A DNA stretch of 7,259 nt from Thermodesulfovibrio sp. (GCA_026415995.1 JAOAGB010000002.1:1-7259), one strand, 5' to 3'. Counted from the stretch's first letter, positions 1 through 6,148 are shown. Program-made: numbers and translations. Notes: generated from the sequence alone by a model not told the origin.

Positions 1-419
1 AGAGATTCTTTTACTGCCTTGGGGCTACCCGGAAGATTAATTATTAAGGTTTTACCCTTTATCCCAGCTACTGCTCTTGATAATATGGCTTTTTTTGTTT
101 TTTTAAATCCTTCCCACCTAATTGCTTCAGCAATTCCTGGCACTTCTTTATCAATTATTTCAATCGTTGCCTCTGGAGTCACGTCTCTCGGATGTAATCC
201 CGTTCCACCATTTGTTAAAATTAGATCAACTTTATCTACGTTTGCTAAAATTGCCTTTTTAATCTCTTCCTTCTCATCTGGAACTATAACGTAAGATACA
301 ACCTCAGCCCATGATTTTAAAAGCTCCTCAATAACCTTACCGCTTTTATCTTCCCTTTCACCCTTTGAACCTTTATCTGATATGGTAACTATTGAAACGC
401 TATACTTATTCATATTCAT
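1..419 (-). CDS. mogA: MogA/MoaB-family molybdopterin adenylyltransferase (3' end outside window)
   Basis: Cytoplasmic enzyme of molybdenum cofactor synthesis. The family binds molybdopterin, and MogA-type members adenylylate it with ATP before molybdate insertion. Translating the minus strand from 419 gives 139 codons open to the window edge. Residues 69-85 carry the family signature TNGGTGLHPRDVTPEAT, the N-terminus has VTISDKG (11-17), and a second signature LPGSPKAV lies about 15 residues before the cut. The family usually has about 160-190 residues, so roughly 20-50 are missing beyond the edge. I chose the ATG at 419 over the one at 413 because GAGGT at 432-428 is spaced eight bases from it. 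The gene overlaps the end of the MOSC gene by 14 bases, so the two are probably translationally coupled. MogA and MoaB subtypes cannot be separated with certainty here, so the symbol is a family-level choice. Confidence 0.88.
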   Translation of the reverse strand, partial: MNMNKYSVSIVTISDKGSKGEREDKSGKVIEELLKSWAEVVSYVIVPDEKEEIKKAILANVDKVDLILTNGGTGLHPRDVTPEATIEIIDKEVPGIAEAIRWEGFKKTKKAILSRAVAGIKGKTLIINLPGSPKAVKES

Positions 420-849
420 ATTTTATTACCTCATCACCAACCTTTATTTTACCTCCCTTTAAAACCTTTGCAAAAACTCCTTCTTTCGGCATTATACAAT
501 CCCCTACTGCCTTAAAAATTTCACACTTACTATGACAACTTTTACCAATTTGAGATATTTCTAAAATAACTTCTCCTATTTTAAGCTTTGTCCCAACTGA
601 TAAATCTTTTACTTCAAATCCCTCAACAGTGACATTTTCAGCAAAGTCTCCAAAATTTAACTCAAATCCCTTATCTTTCATTTTTTCAATACTCGTTATT
701 GATAAAAGACTTATCTGTCTATGCCAGTTTGAATCAGCATGAGCATCTCCTTTGATACCATAATTTTCAATCACCTCTACTTCTAAAACTGGATTCTTTG
801 TGGTGCCCTTCTTTTGACTTATATTAAGAGAAACGACTTTACCTATCAT
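406..849 (-). CDS. Stand-alone MOSC domain protein
   Basis: A 147-residue single-domain MOSC protein. MOSC domains occur in molybdenum cofactor sulfurases and in YiiM/YuaD-type proteins, and are thought to carry sulfur or bind molybdopterin-type cofactors. Visible markers are GIKGDAHA (31-38), HRQISLLS (43-50), FAENVTVEG (69-77), and the C-terminal core with GKSCHSKC (102-109), GDC (116-118) and PKEGVFAKVLKGG (121-133). Cysteines 105, 109 and 118 are the sulfur-carrier or metal-ligand candidates. It sits 19 bases after the universal stress protein gene and overlaps mogA by 14 bases. MOSC and MogA are, as I recall, fused into one protein in some bacteria, so this pairing supports a molybdenum-cofactor role. 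No Shine-Dalgarno sequence is visible before the ATG; translation may depend on the upstream gene. The exact substrate is unknown. Confidence 0.9.
   Translation of the reverse strand: MIGKVVSLNISQKKGTTKNPVLEVEVIENYGIKGDAHADSNWHRQISLLSITSIEKMKDKGFELNFGDFAENVTVEGFEVKDLSVGTKLKIGEVILEISQIGKSCHSKCEIFKAVGDCIMPKEGVFAKVLKGGKIKVGDEVIKYEYE
428..432 (-). promoter_or_regulatory. Ribosome binding site of mogA
   Basis: GAGGT lies inside the 3' end of the MOSC gene, eight bases before the ATG at 419 and fourteen before the ATG at 413. This favours the upstream start and indicates coupled translation with the MOSC gene. Confidence 0.6.
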
Positions 850-862
850 TTTTTAGTGTTTA

Positions 863-881
863 GCTTATTTATGGAATAAGC
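863..881. repeat. Inverted repeat spanning the stop codon of the universal stress protein gene
   Basis: Perfect 7-base arms, GCTTATT (863-869) and AATAAGC (875-881), flank a five-base loop. On the transcribed strand the hairpin encloses the TAA stop (871-869) and lies 13 bases before the MOSC ATG. It is AT-rich and not followed by a T tract, so it is not a terminator. A role in spacing, mRNA stability or coupling is possible but unproven. Confidence 0.4.
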
Positions 882-1708
882 ATAACAGGATTTTTTGAAC
901 TTTCTATCACAGCCTCTGCAACACTTCCTACAATAACAGCCTCTGTATAGGACCTGCCTTTTGAACCGATAACGATTAAATCTGCCTCCTTAGCTTTTTG
1001 TAAAATTTCTTCCGATGGAATTCCAATAATAACCTCATATTCATATCCCCTTGCTATTTTCTCTATCTCATGTTTTGCTTCTTCTTTAAGATATTCAAGA
1101 TATTTATTTAGCCCAACAGGGTCTTCTATAATTGCTTTTACCTTATTTTCTGGAATTATATGGATAATCAACAACTTAGCTCCTATTTTGTTAGAAATTT
1201 CCTTGGCTACCTCTAATGCCCGCAAAGAATTGTCAGAAAAATCTATTGGACAAAGGATTTTGGATATATTAATCTTTTCTGGTGTTATATCTACAAAATC
1301 CTCTGATTTAACTATTAATACCGGAATTTTTACTCCTCTTAGTATTCTTTCAGAAGTAGAGGGCCGTGTAACATGACTTATAAAACCTAAAACCATAAAA
1401 GTATTCGATTCTTTGGCTATTTTATTTATACTCTCTATTAATCTTCCAAATAAAACTTTTATTTCCACGTTTAAAGAATATTTTTTAACCTTATCTGCTA
1501 ACAAATCTAATTTATCTTTAATTTTTTCCTTTTCTTTATTTATATAAGGGATTAAATATGATGGAGGGGTTAGATTATATTCGAGGATATGAAAAAAGGA
1601 CAAATTCTTACAACTAAAAACATTTGAAAGCCAGATTGAGTAAGAAATAACCGCGTTTGTTAATTTTTTAAAATCTATTCCTACTATTATCTTATCTGGA
1701 GAAATCAT
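869..1708 (-). CDS. Tandem universal stress protein (two UspA domains)
   Basis: A 279-residue soluble protein with two UspA folds in tandem. Residues about 1-137 form the first domain and about 148-279 the second. The second has the ATP-binding pattern G-2x-G-9x-G-S intact (G248, G251, G261, S262) and the N-terminal CPIDFSD strand with D156. In the first domain the start VGIDF is present, but the glycine loop is degenerate around residues 106-130 (LGFISHVTRP then LRGVKIPVLIV), so it probably does not bind nucleotide in the usual way. Proteins of this family act in stress or energy-state signalling; no partner is evident. The start ATG overlaps the upstream stop as ATGA, and AGGAGA lies about eight bases before it, so it is co-translated with the thiamine-binding gene. 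The family call is firm, the specific role unknown. Confidence 0.9.
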   Translation of the reverse strand: MISPDKIIVGIDFKKLTNAVISYSIWLSNVFSCKNLSFFHILEYNLTPPSYLIPYINKEKEKIKDKLDLLADKVKKYSLNVEIKVLFGRLIESINKIAKESNTFMVLGFISHVTRPSTSERILRGVKIPVLIVKSEDFVDITPEKINISKILCPIDFSDNSLRALEVAKEISNKIGAKLLIIHIIPENKVKAIIEDPVGLNKYLEYLKEEAKHEIEKIARGYEYEVIIGIPSEEILQKAKEADLIVIGSKGRSYTEAVIVGSVAEAVIESSKNPVMLIP

Positions 1709-2010
1709 TTTCTTATCTCCTTGCCAATTTTTCTCTCTACAGATAGAACTTTTCCCTCAATTCTTCCTGAATGTCCTTTTCTATCATCAATCTTTATATC
1801 TATTATTATTCTCTCTGTCTCTTTAAGAACTGCGTCTTTACATTTCTTTATTAATTCCATTATCTCATCCCAATCTCCTTCTACTATAGTTCCCATGGCA
1901 TGAAGTCTATAGGGAAGCCCACTTTCATCAACAATCTTTACTGCCTTCGCAACATATTCACTCACACTGACACCTACACCTAAGGGAACAATACTAAACT
2001 GCGCAATCAT
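1705..2010 (-). CDS. MTH1187-family thiamine-binding protein
   Basis: A small 101-residue protein of the MTH1187/YqgV type (formerly DUF77, thiamine-binding domain). It has a ferredoxin-like fold that binds thiamine or a related pyrimidine in characterised relatives. The N-terminus MIAQFSIVPLGVG and the block LPYRLHAMGTIVEGDWDEI (residues about 32-50) are the family hallmarks, followed by IDDRKG and a GKVLSVE tail. Length matches the family. It is the first gene of the minus-strand operon, with a strong GGAGGTG seven bases before the ATG. Its stop overlaps the next start as ATGA. Why it leads an operon with a stress protein and molybdenum-cofactor genes is not clear from the sequence. No TPP riboswitch is visible in the 102-base leader region. 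Confidence 0.9.
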   Translation of the reverse strand: MIAQFSIVPLGVGVSVSEYVAKAVKIVDESGLPYRLHAMGTIVEGDWDEIMELIKKCKDAVLKETERIIIDIKIDDRKGHSGRIEGKVLSVERKIGKEIRK

Positions 2011-2015
2011 TTTTA

Positions 2016-2022
2016 CACCTCC
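2016..2022 (-). promoter_or_regulatory. Strong ribosome binding site of the thiamine-binding gene
   Basis: GGAGGTG, the best Shine-Dalgarno match in the left half of the window, is correctly spaced before the ATG at 2010. It contrasts with the absence of any such site before the divergent gene. Confidence 0.8.
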
Positions 2023-2078
2023 TCACAGGGCTTAAAAAATATTAACATAAAACAATGAGAAATCAGAAGTTATATATA

Positions 2079-2106
2079 TTGCTTTAAATTGATTTAAAGT
2101 TATAAT
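2079..2106 (+). promoter_or_regulatory. Promoter candidate for the HhH protein gene, leaderless geometry
   Basis: A perfect TATAAT at 2101-2106 is preceded by a weak -35 (TTGCTT, 2079-2084) at 16 bases. Counting seven bases from the end of the -10 box puts the RNA start on the A of the ATG at 2113. No Shine-Dalgarno sequence exists upstream, which fits a leaderless transcript. The -35 box matches only three of six positions. Confidence 0.5.
2082..2099. promoter_or_regulatory. Perfect palindrome between divergent genes, candidate operator
   Basis: CTTTAAAT (2082-2089) and ATTTAAAG (2092-2099) are exact reverse complements separated by two bases. The site sits in the middle of the divergent region. 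It fills the spacer of the plus-strand promoter candidate and overlaps the -10 position of the minus-strand candidate, a typical place for a repressor dimer. The bases are AT-only apart from the outer C/G pair, so some chance of coincidence in AT-rich DNA remains. No regulator gene is adjacent unless the HhH protein itself binds here. Confidence 0.45.
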
Positions 2107-2119
2107 TTATTAATGTCAA
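2092..2119 (-). promoter_or_regulatory. Promoter candidate for the thiamine-binding/USP/MOSC/mogA operon
   Basis: On the minus strand a perfect TTGACA (2119-2114) is followed after 16 bases by TTAAAT (2097-2092), a four-of-six match to the -10 consensus. The -35 box overlaps the first codons of the divergent gene and the -10 box lies in the palindrome. The -10 is poor, so the promoter may lie elsewhere in the AT-rich region. Confidence 0.35.
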
Positions 2120-2772
2120 TAAAAAATGAACTAAGTTCACTAATAGACAGAATTAAAAATCTCGATAAACTGGCAGATAAATGTCTTAATACTGAAAGGT
2201 GGAACGGTAATGTTTCTTTAATGATACTGGATGCAGCAATTACATCTGTGGGAGTGAATTATTTTCAGGTTGTTATTCCAAAAGTAAAAGCTTTTGAGAA
2301 AGATTTCATTAAAACTGAAAAGGTTACAGGGCTTTCATCCTTAGCCAATTTTCAATATGAAGAAGCTTTTTATATATGGAAAAATAACCGTTCATGGCAG
2401 GTTGCTAAAAAAATTGCTCAATATTTATCAATTCTCTCAGATAACGATAAAAAAGCTTTAAGAGTATGGGCAAAAAATTCATCCCTTTCTCACTGGAAGT
2501 CTGATCCAATTGGAAAAATAAAAGGAGTTGGGCTAATTACCTATCAGTATTTAAGAATGATGGGCGGAATTGACACTGTAATGCCAGATAAAATTGTAAA
2601 GAAAGTTATCAATGAAATTTTTATAAAAACAGGCGAATTACCTATATATGATGATATTCAATTCATAGAGAAAGTTGAAAAAATTGCCACTCAAACAGGC
2701 TATCGTCCTGTGGAACTCTGCTTCATGACATGGCTGTTTAACAATCCAGAGAAACTATTTGGAATGCCTTAA
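2113..2772 (+). CDS. Uncharacterised protein with a helix-hairpin-helix, DNA-glycosylase-like C-terminal half
   Basis: A 219-residue soluble protein that I cannot assign to a named family. Residues 134-154 (GKIKGVGLITYQYLRMMGGID) look like the helix-hairpin-helix of the HhH-GPD DNA glycosylases, with the hairpin at G138-V-G140. It is followed at the expected distance by MPDKIVKKV, where D159 matches the catalytic aspartate of the VDTHVxRV motif. There is no lysine at the bifunctional-glycosylase position and no four-cysteine iron-sulfur cluster (only C24 and C203). It could therefore be a monofunctional glycosylase, a DNA-binding remnant, or a non-enzymatic relative. The N-terminal part is helical without a recognised motif. 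It is the only plus-strand gene here, divergent from the thiamine-binding operon and convergent on hypF. It lacks a ribosome binding site. The gene is real (long, codon use like its neighbours); the function is inference. Confidence 0.75.
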   Translation: MSIKNELSSLIDRIKNLDKLADKCLNTERWNGNVSLMILDAAITSVGVNYFQVVIPKVKAFEKDFIKTEKVTGLSSLANFQYEEAFYIWKNNRSWQVAKKIAQYLSILSDNDKKALRVWAKNSSLSHWKSDPIGKIKGVGLITYQYLRMMGGIDTVMPDKIVKKVINEIFIKTGELPIYDDIQFIEKVEKIATQTGYRPVELCFMTWLFNNPEKLFGMP

Positions 2773-5180
2773 ACTTTAAATCGTTTTGCTACTAAATAAG
2801 CCTGTCCTAATGATATGCAAGCATCGTTACTGGGAACATTTATGTGATAAAGGGGTTTTGCTCCGATTTTTCTTAAGGCTTTTATAGTTTCCCTTATTAA
2901 ATAGGCATTTTGGAAAACACCACCACTTAAGCCCACCATCTCAAAGTCAATTTTTTCTTTAAAATATCGGGTTAGCTCAATTATTATTTTGATTATTGTG
3001 TTATGGAATTTCCAAGAAATCATAGATATTCTTCGCTTATGCTCAGCATGACAAGAGGAAAATGATTCAGCATAAAAAAAATCTTCTACTATATCTCTAA
3101 TCAAAGGCTTGTAGTCTATTACTATAGGCTCAATTGAAGATGAAATTACCAAGTCAAAGGAATAACAATCCTTTTCAGAAAATTCCATTCCATTGTTTAT
3201 AAAACTTTCAAGAGCAATTGCTGCTTCTGCCTCGAAGGTGTTGTAATTGCATACACCCATTAAAGAGGAAACTCCATCAAAAAGTCTTCCCATTCCCGAT
3301 GAAAGAGGGCTAAATTGAGACAGTTTTTTTAGTTTAAGTATTTGTTCTATTTTGTTTTCATCAATAACCTTTGATAAAGGTAACTTTTTTATTAAATCCC
3401 TATCTTCTCCAAAGGTTTCATCAATCAAAGAAAGGGCTATTCGTGTGCATTCTTTTATTGCATTCTCACCACCTGGTAGAGCTATAGTTTTTAAATGGGC
3501 AAGTCTCTTAAAATCCTCTAATGTGCAATATAAAAACTCACTTCCCCATATTGTACCGTCTCCTCCATATCCTGTTCCATCAAAGGCAATACCAAAAAGT
3601 TCATCTAGCCCGTATTCTGCCATCAATGAAGCAATATGGCAGTAATGATGCTGAAGAGCAAAAGCAGGGATTCCCATTTTCACAGCGTAATTCTTAGCCC
3701 ACTGAGTTGAAAAATATATTGGGTGTAGGTCGTGTCCAATAGCATTAGGTTCAATGCGGTATACTGATTTAAGATTATTTAAAACCTCCTCATAAAACTC
3801 GAGTGTTTCAAAATTCTCCATATCTCCGATATGCTGACTCATAATAGCATAGTCTGACTTTGTAAGTGTAAAAGTGTTTTTTAAATCGGCTCCTGCTCCA
3901 AGAACCTCAGGTAGTTTATCGCTTAAAGGAATTGCTTTTGGAACAAAACCTCTTGCTCTTCTAATAAAATAAATCTTGCCTTCAAGCTCTTTTACGACAG
4001 AATCATCTACTCTCATAAAAATATCTCTATTATGAATCAAAAAAGCATCAGCCACATTGCTTAGTTTGTCAAAAGCTTCTTCATTTTTAGTAATAATCGG
4101 CTCTTCAGATATATTACCGCTTGTCATAACAAGAGCATCAAAGTGAGGCTTTAGGCTAAGAGTTGAAGACTGAAGGGGGCTGTCATTCTGAGTCTGAGCA
4201 AAGCGAGAGCTAAGAATCTCCTGCTCTGGATAATAAAACAACAAATAATGTAAAGGAGTGTAAGGAAGCATAAATCCAAAATAAGCATTCTTAGACGCAA
4301 GTGCTTCAGGAAGCTCACAAATAGGCTTTTTTCTTAAAAGCACAATGGGGCGTATAATTGAAGTGAGAATATTTCTCTCTACCTCTGTTACAAAACAAAA
4401 TTTTTCTATTGCTTCAATTGTTGGAGACATAAGAGCAAAAGGTTTATTATTTCTTTTTTTTCTTCTTCTTAATTCTTCTATGGTTTGAATATTTTTGCCA
4501 TCACAACAGAGATGGAATCCTCCAAGCCCTTTTATTGCAAGAATCCTGCCTTCTTTAATAAGTTGAATAGCCTCTAAAATAGGATTTTGTTCTATCTCCT
4601 TTAAACCTAAAGAAGTCTTTATGTATAATCTCACTTGAGGACCACAAAGAGGGCATGCATTCGGTTGAGCATGAAACCTTCTATTGCCCGGGTCTTTGTA
4701 TTCTCTATAGCATGCCTGACACATTTTGAATTGAGACATTGTTGTGTTAGGTCTATCGTAAGGAACTTTCATTGTAATTGTATATCTTGGACCGCAATTT
4801 GTGCAGTTTATGAAAGGATATAAATATCTTCTATCAGAAGGCGTAAAGAGTTCTTTTAGGCAGTCTTCACATATTGAAACATCCTCTGAAATGTGAGTAA
4901 ATCCAGATTCTTCAATGCTTTCAATAATTTCAAAATTATTATAGTTGTTTACTGGAAGCTCGGTCTTTTCAATTGAATAAATCTTTGAAAGAGGTGGATG
5001 TTCATTTTGAAGTTTAACTAAAAACTCATAAATCTTCTCCCCTTCTACTTCAATTGTTACTCCTCTTGAAGTATTTGTGACAAAACCTTTCAGATTAAGG
5101 CTTTTAGCAAGGTTATAAACAAATGGTCTAAAACCAACTCCCTGAACAACTCCTTTAACCTGTATTTGCAGGCGTTTCAT
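2769..5180 (-). CDS. hypF: [NiFe]-hydrogenase maturation carbamoyltransferase HypF
   Basis: HypF converts carbamoyl phosphate and ATP to carbamoyl adenylate and passes the carbamoyl group to HypE, which makes the cyanide ligands of [NiFe] hydrogenases. All domains are present. The acylphosphatase (1-90) has VQGVGFRPF with R18 and N36. Two zinc fingers use C104/C107/C126/C129 and C154/C157/C176/C179, both C-x2-C-x18-C-x2-C. The YrdC-like domain (about 198-415) contains KGLGGFHL, LPYTPLHYLL and MTSGN. The Kae1-like domain (about 420-803) has HHYCH (511-515), FDGTGYGGDG (533-542) and LSGGVFQN (751-758). At 803 residues it is about 50 longer than the roughly 750 typical, partly because of repeat-like inserts at residues 321-334 and 710-719. 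The late motif reads PSNDACISLGQ where NDGG or NDGC is usual. It starts three bases after rnhB with only a weak ribosome site. No other hyp gene is in view. Confidence 0.97.
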   Translation of the reverse strand: MKRLQIQVKGVVQGVGFRPFVYNLAKSLNLKGFVTNTSRGVTIEVEGEKIYEFLVKLQNEHPPLSKIYSIEKTELPVNNYNNFEIIESIEESGFTHISEDVSICEDCLKELFTPSDRRYLYPFINCTNCGPRYTITMKVPYDRPNTTMSQFKMCQACYREYKDPGNRRFHAQPNACPLCGPQVRLYIKTSLGLKEIEQNPILEAIQLIKEGRILAIKGLGGFHLCCDGKNIQTIEELRRRKKRNNKPFALMSPTIEAIEKFCFVTEVERNILTSIIRPIVLLRKKPICELPEALASKNAYFGFMLPYTPLHYLLFYYPEQEILSSRFAQTQNDSPLQSSTLSLKPHFDALVMTSGNISEEPIITKNEEAFDKLSNVADAFLIHNRDIFMRVDDSVVKELEGKIYFIRRARGFVPKAIPLSDKLPEVLGAGADLKNTFTLTKSDYAIMSQHIGDMENFETLEFYEEVLNNLKSVYRIEPNAIGHDLHPIYFSTQWAKNYAVKMGIPAFALQHHYCHIASLMAEYGLDELFGIAFDGTGYGGDGTIWGSEFLYCTLEDFKRLAHLKTIALPGGENAIKECTRIALSLIDETFGEDRDLIKKLPLSKVIDENKIEQILKLKKLSQFSPLSSGMGRLFDGVSSLMGVCNYNTFEAEAAIALESFINNGMEFSEKDCYSFDLVISSSIEPIVIDYKPLIRDIVEDFFYAESFSSCHAEHKRRISMISWKFHNTIIKIIIELTRYFKEKIDFEMVGLSGGVFQNAYLIRETIKALRKIGAKPLYHINVPSNDACISLGQAYLVAKRFKV
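3025..3053 (-). repeat. Palindromic repeat copy B inside hypF
   Basis: On the hypF strand this 29-base stretch starts TGTCATGCTGAG and ends AAGCGAAGAATATC. It contains a perfect small hairpin, ATGCT-C-AGCAT (3040-3050 on the plus strand). It encodes residues 710-719 (CHAEHKRRIS), just before the conserved WKFHNT segment, in a stretch where HypF proteins are normally shorter. It matches the cleaned core of copy A with two substitutions and one inserted base, in the opposite orientation. From memory it resembles a dispersed palindromic repeat, with core TCATTCTGAGCG...CGAAGAATC, common between genes of many bacteria. Confidence 0.7.
4181..4220 (+). repeat. Palindromic repeat copy A inside hypF
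   Basis: The plus strand starts TGTCATTCTGAG and ends AAGAATCTC, with the ends ATTCT and AGAAT as inverted arms. It contains a tandem TCTGAG duplication and a six-base GAGCTA interruption. Removing both leaves a 28-base core almost identical to copy B. It encodes HypF residues 321-334 (EILSSRFAQTQNDS), inside a 34-residue linker between TPLHYLLF and LVMTSGN that is about 10-12 residues in typical HypF proteins as I recall them. Confidence 0.7.
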
Positions 5181-5183
5181 GTA

Positions 5184-5789
5184 TTAGAATAACATTAATT
5201 CTCTAACAGGAGAAAAACTTTTTCTATGGATGGGGCAGGGACCAAACTTTTTAAGTGCCATTACATGTTCTTTAGTTGCATATCCTTTATGTCTATCAAA
5301 GCCATACTGACTGTATTCTTTATGATAATGATTCATTATTCTATCTCTTGTTACTTTAGCAACAATACTCGCAGATGCAATTAACGCACTTTTTTGGTCT
5401 CCCTTAATTATTGCTTTTTGCGAGATTTTTAATTCTGGCAATAAAACAGCATCTATAAGTAAAAGTTCCACATTTCTGCCAAGATTTTCATAAGCCTTAA
5501 TCATCGCAAGCCGTGTTGCTTCAAGTATGTTTATTCTATCAATTATATCCACATCAATAATGCCAATACCTACTAATGCATTTTCGATTATCTTATCAAA
5601 AAGTATTTCCCTTTGCTGAGCAGTAAGGAGCTTTGAATCTTTTATTCCTTCAATATAAACCTTGTCTTTAAAACTTACACAGGCTGCTACAACAGGCCCT
5701 GCAAGGCAACCTCTTCCAGCCTCATCTATTCCTGCAATTATGCTATAGCCATGAGCGTGAAAAAAATCGTCAAAGGCAAAAAGGCTCAT
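5184..5789 (-). CDS. rnhB: Ribonuclease HII
   Basis: Removes ribonucleotides from DNA and RNA from RNA/DNA hybrids, using two metal ions. The 201-residue protein has the complete DEDD active site: D22 and E23 in IDEAGRG (21-27), D113 in LLLIDA, and D131 in KGDQKS. It also has the type-2 motif SASIVAKVTRDR (139-150) and the C-terminal GFDRHKGYAT block, so it is RNase HII rather than HIII. Length is normal. The start ATG overlaps the rplS stop as ATGA, so it is translationally coupled to ribosomal protein L19, a neighbourhood common in bacteria. The stop lies three bases before the hypF start. Confidence 0.97.
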   Translation of the reverse strand: MSLFAFDDFFHAHGYSIIAGIDEAGRGCLAGPVVAACVSFKDKVYIEGIKDSKLLTAQQREILFDKIIENALVGIGIIDVDIIDRINILEATRLAMIKAYENLGRNVELLLIDAVLLPELKISQKAIIKGDQKSALIASASIVAKVTRDRIMNHYHKEYSQYGFDRHKGYATKEHVMALKKFGPCPIHRKSFSPVRELMLF

Positions 5790-6148
5790 GCCTTCTGATA
5801 GTCTGTTTTTTCTTTAACCTTAGCCTCTTTACCTTTCTTGGTTCTAAGATAATAAAGCTTAGCCCTTCTTACATCTCCTCTTCTTACCAATTCAATTTTG
5901 TCAATTATAGGACTATGAAGAGGAAATACACGTTCAACTCCTACTCCAAAGGAAATTTTTCTTACTGTGAAGGTTTCTCTTAAGCCCCCACCTCTGCGCG
6001 CAATGACAACTCCTTCAAAAATCTGGATTCTCTCTTTGTCTCCTTCTTTTACTTTCACATGGACTTTTACAGTATCTCCTGGCTTAAAATCAGGAATATC
6101 GCTCTTTTTAAATCTCTCTTCTATAGCTCTAATTATTAACTGGTTCAT
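5786..6148 (-). CDS. rplS: 50S ribosomal protein L19
   Basis: L19 lies at the interface of the large and small ribosomal subunits. The 120-residue product is recognisable throughout: IPDFKPGDTVKVHVKV (18-33), IQIFEGVVIARRGGG (41-55), FTVRKISFGVGVERVFP and RRGDVRRAKLYYLR near the C-terminus. The start at 6148 lies 20 bases inside the end of trmD and is set by GGAGG (6159-6155) six bases upstream. The gene is the middle of a tightly overlapping trmD-rplS-rnhB unit. Length is slightly above the roughly 115 residues common in the family because of a basic tail. Confidence 0.98.
   Translation of the reverse strand: MNQLIIRAIEERFKKSDIPDFKPGDTVKVHVKVKEGDKERIQIFEGVVIARRGGGLRETFTVRKISFGVGVERVFPLHSPIIDKIELVRRGDVRRAKLYYLRTKKGKEAKVKEKTDYQKA

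Noticed and set aside
19..294. Open plus-strand frame of 91 codons
   Set aside because: It is the antisense shadow of the mogA gene, whose family signatures are clear on the other strand.
2011..2112. TPP riboswitch or other structured leader before the thiamine-binding gene
   Set aside because: The region is AT-rich with no TPP-riboswitch conserved core; only the short palindrome and the ribosome site stand out.
3352..3645. Open plus-strand frame of 97 codons inside hypF
   Set aside because: Antisense shadow of the conserved Kae1-like domain of HypF; no recognisable protein features or ribosome site.
3025..4220. Reading the two repeats as a CRISPR or transposon pair
   Set aside because: Two short copies about 1.1 kb apart in opposite orientation, with intact hypF between them and no transposase or spacers, do not fit either element.
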